Assembly: GCF_001298675.1 (NCBI RefSeq)
Contig: NZ_CYIG01000014.1
Coordinates: forward strand, 1 to 64,000
Direction of reading: 5' to 3'
DNA length: 64,000 nt
Source of the DNA: Paenacidovorax caeni
GTDB taxonomy: Bacteria > Pseudomonadota > Gammaproteobacteria > Burkholderiales > Burkholderiaceae_C
Of the stretch, positions 27,626 through 37,518 are shown piece after piece (within the stretch, counting starts at the first letter, position 1; each line of letters starts with the position of its first letter). The notes beneath the pieces were generated by a model. The model made no database searches, was not told the origin of the DNA, and was given only the letters and a program-made list of their open reading frames with translations. The translations under genes and the position numbers were made by a program.

Positions 27626-28894
27626 ATGAACACCTTGCAACTTTTCCTGCCCTGCGCCGCCGGCGTCGAGGGTTTCTTGGCCGACGAGGTCCACGCGCTC
27701 ACCGGGCTGACCGGGCACGACCTGCTCGTGGGCCGTGGTGGCGTGCTGCTGTCCGCCTCCTGGCGCGAGGCCTTGCGCCTGAACCTGCACAGCCGTCTGG
27801 CCCAGCGCGTGCTGGTGCAACTGCAGCAGCGCCCCTACCGCAGCGAAGCCGACCTGTACGCCCTGGCCAGCGACGTGGCCTGGGAGCTCTGGTTCGCGCC
27901 CCAGCAGAGCTTCAAGGTCGAGGTCACGGCGCAGCACAGTCCGCTCAAGAGCCTGAACTTTGCTGCCCTGCGTGTGAAGGATGCCGTGGCCGACCGTTTC
28001 CGCGCCAAGCGCGGCGCGCGCCCCGATGTGGACACGCAGCGCCCCGACGTGCGCGTGCATCTGCACCTGACGGCGCAGGACGCCACCCTGTATATCGACA
28101 CCTCGGGCGAGCCGCTGTTCAAGCGCGGCTGGCGCGTGGACAAGGGCGATGCGCCGCTCAAGGAAACCCTGGCTGCCGCCATGATCGCCGCCACGGGCTG
28201 GAATCCGCATGGCGATGCGCCCCTGCCGCTGTACGACCCCTGCTGTGGCAGCGGCACGGTGGTCATCGAGGCGGCGCAGATGGCTTGCCGCATTGCGCCC
28301 GGGCTGCTGCGTCGCTTTGCCTTCGAGCAGCTCCTGCCGTACCAGGCCCATGTCTGGCACGCTATCAAAGATGAAGCTGCTGGCGCAGTTACCACGGCCT
28401 CTGTGCCGATTTTTGGCAGTGATGTTGCGCACCGCATGGTGGACTTCGCGCAGCGCAACGCCGAGCGCGCCGGCGTGGCCGCCAGCGTGCAGTTGCGCGG
28501 CGGCGATGCCCTGCAGCGCATGCCGCCGTGCGAGCAGCCCGGCGTGATGCTGCTCAACCCGCCCTATGGCGAGCGCATTGCCGCCGCAGGGACGGCCGGG
28601 CGCAGCGCGCGCGAGCGCATGGCCGTGGCCACGCGCGCGGGCCGCGAAACCGCGCAGGCTGGTGACGGCGTGGATTTCTTCGCCCAGCTCGCCAGCCACT
28701 GGAAGAAGCACTACGCCGGTTGGCAGGCCTGGATGCTCACGCCCGACCTGCAGTTGCCCGGCAAGATGCGCTTGAAAGAGTCGCGCCGCGTGCCGATGTG
28801 GAACGGGCCTATCGAATGCCGCCTGTTCCGCTTCGACATGGTGCAGGGCGCAGTGCGCCAGCGCGCCCCGGCCGGGCCCGCCGATGCGGCCTGA
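27626..28894 (+). CDS. rlmL: 23S rRNA (guanine-N2)-methyltransferase, RlmL-type with THUMP domain
   Basis: A 422-residue THUMP plus class I SAM methyltransferase. The N-terminal ferredoxin-like and THUMP region spans about 1-165 (ALRVKDAVADRFRAKRGARP; DVRVHLHLTAQDATLYIDTS). The catalytic domain has DPCCGSGTVVIEAA (motif I) and the NPPY motif MLLNPPYGERI typical of N2-guanine methylation. It is shorter than the bifunctional E. coli RlmKL (702), lacking the C-terminal RlmK half. The ATG at 27626 is preferred over an open frame from 27251 that overlaps the opposite gene. A possible repeat-derived insert is at residues ~246-263. The PIN gene overlaps its end. Confidence 0.88.
   Translation: MNTLQLFLPCAAGVEGFLADEVHALTGLTGHDLLVGRGGVLLSASWREALRLNLHSRLAQRVLVQLQQRPYRSEADLYALASDVAWELWFAPQQSFKVEVTAQHSPLKSLNFAALRVKDAVADRFRAKRGARPDVDTQRPDVRVHLHLTAQDATLYIDTSGEPLFKRGWRVDKGDAPLKETLAAAMIAATGWNPHGDAPLPLYDPCCGSGTVVIEAAQMACRIAPGLLRRFAFEQLLPYQAHVWHAIKDEAAGAVTTASVPIFGSDVAHRMVDFAQRNAERAGVAASVQLRGGDALQRMPPCEQPGVMLLNPPYGERIAAAGTAGRSARERMAVATRAGRETAQAGDGVDFFAQLASHWKKHYAGWQAWMLTPDLQLPGKMRLKESRRVPMWNGPIECRLFRFDMVQGAVRQRAPAGPADAA
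28361..28416 (+). repeat. Possible degenerate short repeat inside rlmL
   Basis: GCTATCAAAGATGAAGCTGC followed by TGGCGCAGTTACCACGGCCT and CTGTGCCGATTTTTGGC resembles the repeat family at its left core and T-rich end but lacks the central stem. It encodes about AIKDEAAGAVTTASVPIFG between the methyltransferase motifs. The assignment is uncertain. Confidence 0.35.
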
Positions 28895-29363
28895 GCTGCA
28901 CCTGCCCGCGCAGGGCAGTGCGGTGCCTGCGCGCGCCGTGGTCGTGGACACCAACATCGTGCTCGACCTGCTGCTCTTCGCCGACCCCGCCGTTGCGCCC
29001 TTGCGCGGCCTGCTGGCGCAGCAGCGCCTGGACTGGATCGCCACCGCGCCCATGCGTGACGAGTTGGCTTGCGTGTTGCGCTATCCGCACCTGCAGCCAC
29101 GCATGGCCGCTGCAGGCCTGGCGCCTGAGGCGCTGCTCGCCGCGTTCGCCGCCCAGGCGCGCCTGGTGGACGTGGCGCCGCGCGCGCCCTGCGTCTGCAA
29201 GGATGCCGACGACCAGAAATTCATCGACCTGGCCGTGGCGCACGCTGCCATCCTGCTGTCCAAGGACCGCGCCGTTCTGAGCCTGCGCAAAAGGTTGCTG
29301 GCCCATGGCGCACAGGTAGCCACAGCGATCGTTATTGAAGCAACGGAAGGACTTTCCCCATGA
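28884..29363 (+). CDS. PIN-domain protein (putative ribonuclease)
   Basis: A 159-residue PIN-fold protein. The N-terminal strand [15 protein letters not shown] provides the first acidic residue, [14 protein letters not shown] the second region, and [20 protein letters not shown] then KD the remaining acidic cluster, so the metal site looks complete. This subgroup is often annotated as a toxin component (PIN family, PilT-like), but there is no antitoxin gene: it overlaps the rlmL end by 11 nt and overlaps the next gene by ATGA. Its place in a housekeeping operon suggests RNA processing rather than an addiction module. Confidence 0.8.
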   Translation: MRPELHLPAQGSAVPARAVVVDTNIVLDLLLFADPAVAPLRGLLAQQRLDWIATAPMRDELACVLRYPHLQPRMAAAGLAPEALLAAFAAQARLVDVAPRAPCVCKDADDQKFIDLAVAHAAILLSKDRAVLSLRKRLLAHGAQVATAIVIEATEGLSP

Positions 29364-30169
29364 CCGATACCCCACTGCCACCCGGCCTGAGCAACGACGA
29401 ACTCGACGAACTCGACCAGATCCTGACCGATCTGGGCCAGCGCGTCGAGGAGATCCCGCAATGGGAGTTCTGTGACGGCTTCCTCACCGCGCTGGTGTGC
29501 ATGCGCCGGCGTGTCGAGCCGGCCGAATACCTGCCCATGCTGCTGGACGATGGCGCCGTGCTGGAGGTAGCGGCCGACGCACCGCTGCCGCTGCTGCCTG
29601 CCTTCCAGGACGCGGCCCAGCAAGCGCGGTTCCTGGAGTTGTGGCAACGCCGCTGGGACGAGGTAGCGCACCAGCTCGCCGCCGATGTGCAGGCACTGGA
29701 CGATGAGCAGACCTACCAGCCCCACGCGCTCGATATGCGTGGTGCCGTGGCCATGCTGTCGGAGGCCGAACGCGCTGAACTTGAAGGGCAGGAGCTGCCT
29801 TCACTGGGGCAAATCTGGGCCTTGGGCTTTATGTTCGCCGTGGAGAATTGGCCCGAGGAGTGGGCGGCTCCGCGCGACAAGGAGGCGGCGCAGTGGATCG
29901 ATGCGGCATTGGAGAGCATCGTCGCGCTGACCGAGGACGATCTTGCCGCACCCAGCACCAACCTGTACGACGAGGAGGGCCCGCCCAGCGTGAGCCAGGA
30001 CCGTATCGAGCTGCTGGGCGAGGCCATCTGGGCCGTGTACGACCTGCGCCAGGTCTGGAAAAGCCTCGGCCCGCGCATTGAGCCCGTGGTCCGTGCGCAG
30101 CAGCCCGGCCGCAACGACCCGTGCTGGTGCGGTAGTGGCAAGAAGTTCAAGAAGTGCCACGGTGCCTGA
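29360..30169 (+). CDS. UPF0149/YecA-family protein with C-terminal SEC-C zinc motif
   Basis: A 269-residue acidic cytoplasmic protein. Residues ~10-190 match the YecA/YgfB pattern ([50 protein letters not shown]), and the C-terminus [20 protein letters not shown] is a SEC-C zinc-binding motif (CxCxSGxxxKxCH), the type found on SecA tails and YecA proteins. Zn-SEC-C proteins can bind ribosomes or SecB; the role here is unknown. It starts by ATGA overlap with the PIN gene. Confidence 0.85.
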   Translation: MTDTPLPPGLSNDELDELDQILTDLGQRVEEIPQWEFCDGFLTALVCMRRRVEPAEYLPMLLDDGAVLEVAADAPLPLLPAFQDAAQQARFLELWQRRWDEVAHQLAADVQALDDEQTYQPHALDMRGAVAMLSEAERAELEGQELPSLGQIWALGFMFAVENWPEEWAAPRDKEAAQWIDAALESIVALTEDDLAAPSTNLYDEEGPPSVSQDRIELLGEAIWAVYDLRQVWKSLGPRIEPVVRAQQPGRNDPCWCGSGKKFKKCHGA

Positions 30170-30333
30170 TTGAGGCAAGAAGGGGGCACCGCCGCGTGCG
30201 TGCGTAAGTCGCTGGTGGTGCCCTGAGGGGTGGTGAAGTGGCATTGGTTGTGCCTGCGGTACCGCGTGTTTGAGCTGCATCAATCCATGTTGGATGCAAG
30301 CGGTTTCAATCGTGGGTTCCCCTGGTTTGACCC

Positions 30334-31731
30334 ATGTTCGCTTCTCTTGCCATTCCTCCCGCCTGGCGGCCCGCGCTCGACCGCCTGGGCCAGACCGCGC
30401 CACGTCTGGCAGAGGCGCTCCTGGTCTACGCACTGGCGCTGGCCGTGGGGCAGGTGGCCTTCATGGACGGGTTTGGCGCGCTGCTGTGGCCGCTGAACAA
30501 TGCCTACTGGATGTTCCTCTTCGTTGCCTGGGCGGGCGTGCGCCTGGGGTTTGGCGGCACGACCGTGCTGCTGGGTTTGGTGGCCCTGCAGGCCGGCTGG
30601 GGCACGCTGCGGGGGCGCGGTTTTTTTGCGCAGGACTTGCACAGTGCCGGTCTGGGCTATGCCTCGTACATGGCCATCCTGGCCTTGGTGGGCTGGTCGC
30701 TCGCCGGCTACCTTGCGGCGCTGGAGCGCCGCAAGGCCGACGCGCGCATCGCCGCCATCGCCTTTGAATGCCAGGAGGGCATGCTCATTACGGACGCCCA
30801 GGGGCGCATCCTGCGCGCCAACCGCTCGTTCCAGCATCTGAGCGGCTACGGCGCGCAAGAGGTGCTGGGGCGGGTTCCGACCTTTCTGTTGGCGCACAGC
30901 GGCACGCCGCCCGAGCCCTTGCCGTGGGCCGCGCAGCAGCGCCAGGAGTGGCACCGACGCAAGTCGGGCGAGCGCTACCCCGTGTGGTTCACGCGCACAC
31001 CCGTCACCGGCGAGGGCGGCCGGGTCACGCACTACGTGCTCACCATGACCGACCTGAGCGACTGGCGCACCCAGCGTGCCCAGCGCCGCCAGCGTGAGCT
31101 GCAGCACCGCACGGCGCTGGTGCGCGAGGTACACCACCGCATCAAGAACAACCTGCAGGGCATCTCGGGCATGCTGCAGGCACTGGCCTTGCGCCACCCG
31201 CAGTTGCAGGCACCGCTGGCCGAGGTTACCGGGCAGGTGCAAAGCATCGCCGTGCTGCACGGCCTGCAGGGGCGCAGCCAGGCCGAGCAGGTACGGCTGT
31301 GCGAGCTGGTGCGCGAGGTGGCGCAAGGGGTGGGGGCGCTCTGGGGCCTGAACGTGGCCGTGGAGCTGCCGCCACGGCCGCTGGCGTGTACCTTGCAGGG
31401 CGCCGAGGCGGTGCCCCTGGCACTGATCGTGCACGAACTTATCGTCAACGCCGTCAAGCACGGCGGCCTGCGCCACCAGGACGTGCGCGTGGCCCTGAGC
31501 CCTGGCGCGCACCAGGGCGAGGCCTGCATCGCCATTTCCAACCCCGGGCGCTGGCCCGCCCAAGGCCCCGATGCCGCCCAGGTCGGCCTGGAGCTGGTGG
31601 CCGCACTCATGCCCCGCAGCGGCGCCGCGTTGGCCCTGGAGCAGCAAGGCGAGCGCGCGCTGGCGCGGCTGTGCCTGCAGCCTCCGGTGCTGCAGGCGGG
31701 ACAAGGAGAACTCAACCATGCAATGCACTGA
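30334..31731 (+). CDS. Membrane sensor histidine kinase (HisKA_2 type) with PAS domain
   Basis: A 465-residue kinase. A hydrophobic N-terminal region of about four or five helices (residues ~25-130, MASE1-like) is followed by one PAS domain (FECQEGMLITDAQGRILRAN, RSFQHLSGYGAQEVLGR), a short coiled coil and a HisKA_2 dimerisation domain with EVHHRIKNNLQGISGML (phospho-His about 267/268), then an ATPase domain (HELIVNAVKHGG). HisKA_2/HWE kinases commonly act on atypical regulators. Its last 14 bases overlap the start of the ANTAR regulator, so the two are a matched pair. The stimulus is unknown; PAS and membrane domain suggest redox or a hydrophobic ligand. Confidence 0.85.
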   Translation: MFASLAIPPAWRPALDRLGQTAPRLAEALLVYALALAVGQVAFMDGFGALLWPLNNAYWMFLFVAWAGVRLGFGGTTVLLGLVALQAGWGTLRGRGFFAQDLHSAGLGYASYMAILALVGWSLAGYLAALERRKADARIAAIAFECQEGMLITDAQGRILRANRSFQHLSGYGAQEVLGRVPTFLLAHSGTPPEPLPWAAQQRQEWHRRKSGERYPVWFTRTPVTGEGGRVTHYVLTMTDLSDWRTQRAQRRQRELQHRTALVREVHHRIKNNLQGISGMLQALALRHPQLQAPLAEVTGQVQSIAVLHGLQGRSQAEQVRLCELVREVAQGVGALWGLNVAVELPPRPLACTLQGAEAVPLALIVHELIVNAVKHGGLRHQDVRVALSPGAHQGEACIAISNPGRWPAQGPDAAQVGLELVAALMPRSGAALALEQQGERALARLCLQPPVLQAGQGELNHAMH

Positions 31732-32329
31732 AGTCCAAGAACCCCGCGTTGCGGCGCGTTTACTCTTGGTGGACGACGACCGCCTGGTGCTGGGCACGTT
31801 GGCCCAGGGGCTGCGCCACATGGGCTATGCGGTGGATACGGCGGAATGTGCCGAGGAAGCCGAGGCACAGCTCACGGGCGGCCTGCGCCCCGACCTGGCG
31901 CTGATCGACGTGCAGATGCCGGGCGCTGGCGGCCTGTGGCTGGCGCGGCGCCTGGCGCAGCTGGAGCACGTGCCGTTCATCATGTTCAGTGCCTACGGCG
32001 ACGCCGCCACCGTCGAGCAGGCCACGCGCTGCGGCGCACTGGGCTACCTGGTCAAGCCGCTGGCACTGGCGCAGATTCAGCCGGCCATTGAAACCGCACT
32101 GCAGCGTGCGCGCGAACTGGACGCGCTGCGCTGCACGCGCGCGCAGCTGCAGGCCGCGCTGGATGCCGACCGCGCCATCAACGTGGCCACGGGCATCACC
32201 ATGGTGCAGTACCGCCTGACGCGCCAGCGCGCCTTCGAGACGCTGCGTGGCGCCGCGCGCACCCAGCGGCGCAAGCTCGCCGCCGTGGCCAGCGAAACGG
32301 TGCAGGCCTGCGAGCAACTGTTCCTTTGA
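31718..32329 (+). CDS. Response regulator with ANTAR RNA-binding output domain
   Basis: A 203-residue regulator: receiver domain at residues ~14-125 (LLLVDDD, phospho-Asp about 64 in ALIDVQMPG, Lys in LVKPLALAQ), a short coiled coil, then an ANTAR domain (~140-200: AINVATGITMVQYRLTRQRA, FETLRGAARTQRRKLAAVA). ANTAR proteins bind paired hairpins in nascent RNA and prevent termination. It is translationally coupled to the HisKA_2 kinase, as in EutW/EutV-like systems. The start MQCTEVQEPRVAARLLLV is chosen over an upstream frame within the kinase. The target RNA is not known; the 200-nt leader downstream is a candidate. Confidence 0.88.
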   Translation: MQCTEVQEPRVAARLLLVDDDRLVLGTLAQGLRHMGYAVDTAECAEEAEAQLTGGLRPDLALIDVQMPGAGGLWLARRLAQLEHVPFIMFSAYGDAATVEQATRCGALGYLVKPLALAQIQPAIETALQRARELDALRCTRAQLQAALDADRAINVATGITMVQYRLTRQRAFETLRGAARTQRRKLAAVASETVQACEQLFL

Positions 32330-32529
32330 GTTACATCAGACAAATGCACTGTGCGGCCCTGATCTCCGGGTTGCACCGTATACGGCTGACACAAGCCTGT
32401 TGAAGAATGCCCTTCGCCCGCGCGGCCTTGCACCGCCGCGCCGTGGCGTTCCCGGGGCCCTGATCCTGCCTTCGTTCTCGTCCGGCATCGTGCCGGGTTT
32501 GTATTCCATGCAGAAAGCAGGGTGTGCCG
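32330..32529 (+). other. 200-nt leader between ANTAR regulator and GGDEF-EAL gene
   Basis: No gene is seen here. Two GC-rich hairpins are visible: CGCGGC-CTTGCACC-GCCGCG (32421-32440) and CCGGC-ATCGT-GCCGG followed by GTTTGT (32482-32502). The second resembles a weak terminator. They are possible cis-targets of the adjacent antiterminator, but neither has a clear six-base AxxGxx loop. Confidence 0.25.
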
Positions 32530-34791
32530 ATGCAGGGCTCCTCCAACGATCTCCATGCAGCGGCTGCGGCTACAGAGCCGCTGGGCCGGATCGCTGATTT
32601 GCTCGCGCACCTGCGCATCCGCACGCGCATTGGGGCGCTGATGCTACTGGCCGCGCTCGTTGCCGCGCTGCTGGCGGCCATGGGCATCCGTGGGCTGGCG
32701 GCCTCGAAGGAGAGCCTGCGCGTGGTTTACGAAGACCGCATGGAGCCGGTGCGCAGCCTGTCGCAGATCTCCCACCTGATGCTGGCCAACCAGTTGCAGA
32801 TGCAACTGGCGCTGGCGCGTGCCAACCCGCAAGGCGGCATCGTGCGGTTGGAGCACATTTCGGCTTGGCAGGCGGCCGAGCAGATCGAACAGAACGTCGC
32901 CGCCATCGACGAGCTGTGGCATGGCTATCTGGCGGCGTCGCGCAGCACCGCCGAGCAGGCCCTGGCGCAGCAGTTTGGCGAGCGCTGGGGGCGCTACCTG
33001 CGCGAGGCCGTGGCACCGGCGCTGGCCGCGCTGCGCGGGCTCGACTACCTCGGTACCCAGCGCCTGGCGGCGAACGCGCACAAGCTGTACGAGCAGGCTT
33101 ACCCCGACATTCAGACGCTGGTGAGCCTGCAGTTCGACCAGGCGCAGGCAGCCTACCGTGCGGGCGTGCAGCGCTACGAGCGCACGGGTTGGCTGGCCCT
33201 GGTGTCGCTGCTGGCGGCCATGGCGGTGCTGGGGCGGCTCGGGCAACTGCTGATTCGTTCCATCGCCCAGCCGTTGCAACAGGTCATTGCGCTGTGCCAG
33301 CGCATTGCCGCCGGGCGCCTGGACAATCCCATCGCCGTGCGTGGCCGCGATGAGATCAGCGAGGTGTTCCGTGCGCTGCGCACCATGCAAAAGCAGCTCG
33401 GTGACAGCGCACGCGCCATCCACCAACTGGCCTACTTCGACCCGCTGACCGAGCTGCCTAACCGCAGCCAGTTGCGCCAGTGCATGCAGCGTGCGCTGGA
33501 GGGCGGGGGTTCACCCTGCCATGGCGCGCTGTTGCTGGTGGATCTGGATAACTTCAAGGCCATCAACGACACCCTGGGCCACGAGGTAGGCGACCAGCAC
33601 TTGCAGCACGTGGCGCGCCACCTGCGTGAAGCGGTGGGCGGCCAGGCGCTGGTGGCGCGCCTGGGTGGTGATGAATTCGTGGTGCTGGCCGATGCCCTGC
33701 ACGCCGACGAGATCCAGGCACATGAGCAGGCCCGTGCCCTGGCGCAGCAAGTGCTGACGGCGGTGGCGCGGCCGGTGCACCTGGCTGGGCGCATGCTGCT
33801 GACCAGCGCCAGCCTGGGCGTGTGCCTGTTCCGCCCCGGCATGGGTTCTGCCAAGGATTTGCTCAAGCGTGCCGACACTGCCATGTACCAGGCCAAGGCG
33901 GCCGGGCGCAACGCCTACCGCTTTTACGACCCCGTGCTGCAGGCCCAACTGGAGGCGCGCACGGCGCTGGAGGCCGCGCTGCGTGGCGCCATTGCCGCGC
34001 AGCAACTGGCGCTGCACTACCAGGTGCAGGTGGACGCGCAGCGCCAGCCGATCGGCGTGGAAGCGCTGCTGCGCTGGCACCACCCGCACCATGGGCCGGT
34101 GTCGCCGGCGCAGTTCATCCCCATTGCCGAGGATTCGGAGCTGATCCTGGAGCTGGGCGACTGGGTGCTTGACGCCGCCTGCACCCAGTTGCGCGCTTGG
34201 TCCGACACCCCGCACATGAGCGCGCTGACGGTGTCAGTGAACGTGAGCGCGCGCCAGTTCGCGCACCCGCACTTCGTCGAACAGGTGCAGGCGGCGCTGG
34301 CGCGCTCGGGCGCGCGGGCCGATCTGCTGATCCTGGAGCTGACCGAAACCATGGTGCTGCAGGACGTGGCCGACACGGTGCGCAAGATGCAGGCGTTGCG
34401 CTGCCTGGGCGTGCGTTTTGCGCTCGACGACTTTGGTACCGGCTATTCCAGCCTGTCGCAGCTGCAGCGCCTGCCGCTGTACCAGCTCAAAATCGACCGC
34501 AGCTTCATCCAGGACATGGGCGTGCAGGCCAACGACACCGTGATCGTGCAGACCATCGTCGGCATGGCGCGCAACCTCGGCCTCGACGTGGTGGCCGAGG
34601 GCGTGGAAACCGAAGCGCAGCGCCAGGCGCTGGTGCAGCTCCAGTGCCCCGGTTTCCAGGGCTACCTGTTCGGTGCGCCGCAGACGGCGCAAGCCCTGCA
34701 TGCCGTGCTGGGCGGGCCTGGCGTGGCCCCGCGGCGCACCCTTTCCGTGGCCTATCCCTTGTCCGACAGCAAGCAGGAGAAGACGGCATGA
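32530..34791 (+). CDS. Membrane GGDEF-EAL protein with 4HB sensor and HAMP
   Basis: A 753-residue c-di-GMP enzyme. A transmembrane helix (~35-55), a four-helix-bundle periplasmic region with [20 protein letters not shown] and a second helix (~220-240) are followed by HAMP ([20 protein letters not shown]), a GGDEF domain with intact GGDEF (residues ~379-383) and an EAL domain with VEALLRW (~511), [14 protein letters not shown] and VVAEGVET. Both catalytic signatures are present, so it could make and degrade c-di-GMP. The sensor half closely resembles the chemoreceptor encoded next. An alternative GTG start lies 6 nt upstream. The stop overlaps the following MCP start by ATGA. Confidence 0.88.
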   Translation: MQGSSNDLHAAAAATEPLGRIADLLAHLRIRTRIGALMLLAALVAALLAAMGIRGLAASKESLRVVYEDRMEPVRSLSQISHLMLANQLQMQLALARANPQGGIVRLEHISAWQAAEQIEQNVAAIDELWHGYLAASRSTAEQALAQQFGERWGRYLREAVAPALAALRGLDYLGTQRLAANAHKLYEQAYPDIQTLVSLQFDQAQAAYRAGVQRYERTGWLALVSLLAAMAVLGRLGQLLIRSIAQPLQQVIALCQRIAAGRLDNPIAVRGRDEISEVFRALRTMQKQLGDSARAIHQLAYFDPLTELPNRSQLRQCMQRALEGGGSPCHGALLLVDLDNFKAINDTLGHEVGDQHLQHVARHLREAVGGQALVARLGGDEFVVLADALHADEIQAHEQARALAQQVLTAVARPVHLAGRMLLTSASLGVCLFRPGMGSAKDLLKRADTAMYQAKAAGRNAYRFYDPVLQAQLEARTALEAALRGAIAAQQLALHYQVQVDAQRQPIGVEALLRWHHPHHGPVSPAQFIPIAEDSELILELGDWVLDAACTQLRAWSDTPHMSALTVSVNVSARQFAHPHFVEQVQAALARSGARADLLILELTETMVLQDVADTVRKMQALRCLGVRFALDDFGTGYSSLSQLQRLPLYQLKIDRSFIQDMGVQANDTVIVQTIVGMARNLGLDVVAEGVETEAQRQALVQLQCPGFQGYLFGAPQTAQALHAVLGGPGVAPRRTLSVAYPLSDSKQEKTA

Positions 34792-36461
34792 ACCGCTTCA
34801 AGATTTCCACCCGCGTGGCCCTGATGGCCGGCGCCTTGTCTTTGCTGGTTTTGGTCATGGGGCTCATGGGCCTGTGGGGCACCGCCCAGGCCAATGCGGC
34901 ACTGCGCGTGTTGTACGAGGAGCGCCTCACGGCCACGCAACAAATCGGCCAGATCCAGGGGCTGCTGCTGCGCAACCGGCTGGCGCTGGCCGTGGCCCTG
35001 GTAACACCGGTGCCCGAGCAGATGCGCGCCAGCGCCGACGAGGTAGAGGCCAATATTGCCGCCATCACCGGCATTTGGACCGCCTACCAGCGCAGCACCA
35101 TGGACGCGCAGGAGCGCGCGCTGGCCGAGCGTTTCGCCAAGCACCGCCAGCGTTTCGTGCAGGAGGGGCTGGTGCCCTCCGTGGCAGCACTGCGCGCGCA
35201 GGACCTGGAGCGGCTGCGCACCCTGGTGCTGGAGGCCGTGCGCCCTCTGTACCAACCGGTAGGCGAGGACATTGCCGCACTGGTGGAATTCCAGCACACC
35301 GCAGCGGGGCAGGCGCACGCGGCGGCACAGACGCGCTATGGTGCCTTGCGTGCCTTCGCCATCGGGGCCATCGCTAGCGGGCTGCTGTTCGCGTTGCTGT
35401 TCGGCGTGGCGCTGGTGCGCGGCATCGGGGCGTCGCTGGGGCAGGCCGTTCAGGCGGCGCAGCGCGTGGCCGGCGGAGACCTGGCGCGGCCTATCGAGGT
35501 GCACGGGCGCGACGAAGCTGCGCAGGTGCTGCAGGCGCTGGCTGCCATGCGCGAGCAGCTGGCCATGGTGGTGCACGGCATCCGCGGTGGCAGCGAGAGC
35601 GTGGCCAACGCCGCCGTGCAGATCGCGGCTGGCAACCAGGACCTGGCCCAACGCACCACCGAGCAGGCCAGTGCGCTGGAGCAGCAGGCGGCCGCGCTGG
35701 AGCAACTGGGGGCCACCATGGAGCACAGTGCCGCCAACGCGCGCGAGGCCCAGCAGATCGTGCTGCGCGCCAGCGACGCCGCCACCCAGGGCGGCGAGAC
35801 CATGGCGCGCGTGGTGCGCACCATGGGCGAGATCCAGGCGCAGTCAGCGCGCATGGCGGACATCATCGGGCTGATTGACGGCATCGCCTTTCAGACCAAT
35901 ATCCTCGCGCTGAATGCTGCCGTCGAGGCTGCGCGTGCGGGCACGCAGGGCCGCGGCTTTGCCGTGGTGGCGACCGAGGTGCGCAGTCTGGCGCAGCGCG
36001 CGGCCGATTCAGCCAAGGAGATCCGCCAGCTCATCGACACCAGCGTGGCGCGCGCCACCGAGGGCGCGGCCCAGGTGGACAGCGTGGGCCGCACCATCGC
36101 CGACGCGGTGGACGCCATCCGCCGCGCCGCGCCGCTGATGCAGGAAATCAGCAGCGCCAGCGCCGAGCAGAGCGCAGGCATGGCGCAAATTGGCGCCGCC
36201 GTGCAGCACATGGACCAGGGCACGCAGCGCAATGCTGCGCTGGTTGAGGAGATCGCCCACGCTGCCGAGGGCCTGCGCCAGCAAGCCCAGGCCCAGGTGA
36301 CGGCGATTGGCGTGTTCCGCCTGGCCGACATGCCCGCCACCCCCATGGCCGCGCTGGAGCCGCAGCCCCGGCCCCAGGCGGCGGCAGGCCCCGGGCCACG
36401 GCCGCCGCAGCCGCCGCGCCTGCCCCAGCCCGCCGCGCGGCGGGCGTTGAAAGCGGCTTGA
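34788..36461 (+). CDS. Methyl-accepting chemotaxis protein with 4HB sensor
   Basis: A 557-residue chemoreceptor: helix 1 ([20 protein letters not shown] to ~30), a 4HB_MCP ligand domain ([20 protein letters not shown]), helix 2 (~190-210), HAMP, and the cytoplasmic hairpin with tip [23 protein letters not shown] and a methylation-helix region. The C-terminus is a Pro/Gln-rich tail ([16 protein letters not shown]) without a CheR-binding pentapeptide. It starts by ATGA overlap with the GGDEF-EAL gene. The two proteins share the same sensor type ([15 protein letters not shown] versus [15 protein letters not shown]), so they may answer the same ligand with two outputs: motility and c-di-GMP. Confidence 0.9.
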   Translation: MNRFKISTRVALMAGALSLLVLVMGLMGLWGTAQANAALRVLYEERLTATQQIGQIQGLLLRNRLALAVALVTPVPEQMRASADEVEANIAAITGIWTAYQRSTMDAQERALAERFAKHRQRFVQEGLVPSVAALRAQDLERLRTLVLEAVRPLYQPVGEDIAALVEFQHTAAGQAHAAAQTRYGALRAFAIGAIASGLLFALLFGVALVRGIGASLGQAVQAAQRVAGGDLARPIEVHGRDEAAQVLQALAAMREQLAMVVHGIRGGSESVANAAVQIAAGNQDLAQRTTEQASALEQQAAALEQLGATMEHSAANAREAQQIVLRASDAATQGGETMARVVRTMGEIQAQSARMADIIGLIDGIAFQTNILALNAAVEAARAGTQGRGFAVVATEVRSLAQRAADSAKEIRQLIDTSVARATEGAAQVDSVGRTIADAVDAIRRAAPLMQEISSASAEQSAGMAQIGAAVQHMDQGTQRNAALVEEIAHAAEGLRQQAQAQVTAIGVFRLADMPATPMAALEPQPRPQAAAGPGPRPPQPPRLPQPAARRALKAA

Positions 36462-36471
36462 GCCCGGGGAA

Positions 36472-36993
36472 CTACGCGGCGGCCAGCAGGCCGTGCAGCC
36501 GCTGCAGCGCGTGCTGCACCGTCTGCGCGCGCACGGCGGCGCGGCCGCCGTCGAAGTGGCGGCATTCGCTGAACGTCTGCGCGCCCACGCGCCAGCCGAA
36601 CCAGACCGTGCCCACGGGCTTGGCGGGGGTGCCGCCCGAAGGGCCGGCCACGCCCGTGACGGCCAGTGCCACTTGGGCGTGCGAGCGGGCCACGGCGCCC
36701 TCGGCCATGGCGCGCGCCACTGGCTCGCTGACCGCGCCGTGCGCCGCGATCAGTGCGGCGGGCACGCCCAGCAGTTCGCTCTTGGCGGCGTTGGAGTAGC
36801 TGACAAAGCCGCGCTCGAACCACTGGCTCGAGCCCGCCAGCGCCGTGCAGGCGCCCGCGATCAGCCCGCCGGTGCAGCTCTCGGCTGTGGCGAGCATCCA
36901 GCCGCGCGCCAGCAGGCTTTCTGAAATTTGGGTCAAAACGGCCTCTAGCCCTTGCTCGTCAAGCGCTACCAGCTCCTGAAATGAGAGCGTCAT
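36472..36993 (-). CDS. pncC: Nicotinamide-nucleotide amidase (CinA C-terminal domain)
   Basis: A 173-residue stand-alone CinA C-terminal domain that deamidates nicotinamide mononucleotide in NAD recycling. Conserved motifs: [55 protein letters not shown]. The first ~22 residues ([18 protein letters not shown]) are encoded by an in-frame copy of the window-wide repeat, so the N-terminus is repeat-derived. The ATG at 36993 overlaps the pgpA stop (ATGA); longer frames upstream run into pgpA. The MCP on the other strand ends 10 bp away. Confidence 0.93.
   Translation of the reverse strand: MTLSFQELVALDEQGLEAVLTQISESLLARGWMLATAESCTGGLIAGACTALAGSSQWFERGFVSYSNAAKSELLGVPAALIAAHGAVSEPVARAMAEGAVARSHAQVALAVTGVAGPSGGTPAKPVGTVWFGWRVGAQTFSECRHFDGGRAAVRAQTVQHALQRLHGLLAAA
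36932..36985 (-). repeat. Short repeat copy encoding the PncC N-terminus
   Basis: In the coding direction: TCATTTCAGGAGCTGGTAGC, GCTTGACGAGCAAGGGCTAG, AGGCCGTTTTGACC. It matches the repeat pattern and is read AG|CTG|GTA|GCG|CTT, giving residues ~5-22 of PncC. The position that would be an in-frame TAG in the consensus is GAG here. Confidence 0.7.
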
Positions 36994-37514
36994 GCGTAGA
37001 ACCTCCACACCGCAAGCACGAACAGCGTACAGAACGCGGCGACGAAGTCGTCGAACAGGATGCCCCAGCCGCCGCGCCAGCCCATGCCTTTGAAGTACGC
37101 GTCGGCCCAGCCCACCGGCCCGGGCTTGGCGGCGTCGAAGAAGCGAAACAGCGCAAACGCCGCCGCCTGCCCCCAGAACCCCATGGGCATGGCCAGCCAC
37201 AGCACGATCCAGAAGGCGACGATTTCATCCCAGACCACGCAGCCCGGGTCGGCCACGCCCAGGTGGCGCGCCGTCAGCGTGCAGGCCCACCAGCCCAGCG
37301 GGATGGACACGGCGATCACCACGCCGATGCCCGCAGGCAGCAGCAGGTGCTGTAGCAGAAGGTACGCCAGCCAGGCCCACAGCGTGCCCACCGTGCCGGG
37401 GGCCTGGGGCGAGAGGCCGCTGCCAAAGCCCAGGGCGATGAGGTGGGCCGGGTGGGCCAGCAGGAAGGCGCGTGTGGCGCGCGCGGGGCGGGGGAAGGGG
37501 GCGGAGGCGGTCAT
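36990..37514 (-). CDS. pgpA: Phosphatidylglycerophosphatase A
   Basis: A 174-residue membrane enzyme that dephosphorylates phosphatidylglycerophosphate to phosphatidylglycerol. Family segments: [57 protein letters not shown] and [13 protein letters not shown], including the conserved Asp residues of the catalytic site. Three or four hydrophobic helices. It overlaps pncC by ATGA; the pgpA-pncC pair is usual in betaproteobacteria, often with thiL in front. Here thiL lies 3.8 kb away on the same strand with four genes between. Confidence 0.94.
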   Translation of the reverse strand: MTASAPFPRPARATRAFLLAHPAHLIALGFGSGLSPQAPGTVGTLWAWLAYLLLQHLLLPAGIGVVIAVSIPLGWWACTLTARHLGVADPGCVVWDEIVAFWIVLWLAMPMGFWGQAAAFALFRFFDAAKPGPVGWADAYFKGMGWRGGWGILFDDFVAAFCTLFVLAVWRFYA

Positions 37515-37518
37515 GCAG

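Noticed and set aside
28884-29363. PIN protein as toxin of a toxin-antitoxin system
   Set aside because: No antitoxin gene is adjacent; it is coupled to rlmL and a YecA-type gene.
32482-32502. Hairpin before the GGDEF-EAL gene as a proven ANTAR target
   Set aside because: The loop is five bases and lacks the AxxGxx pattern; kept only as a weak candidate.
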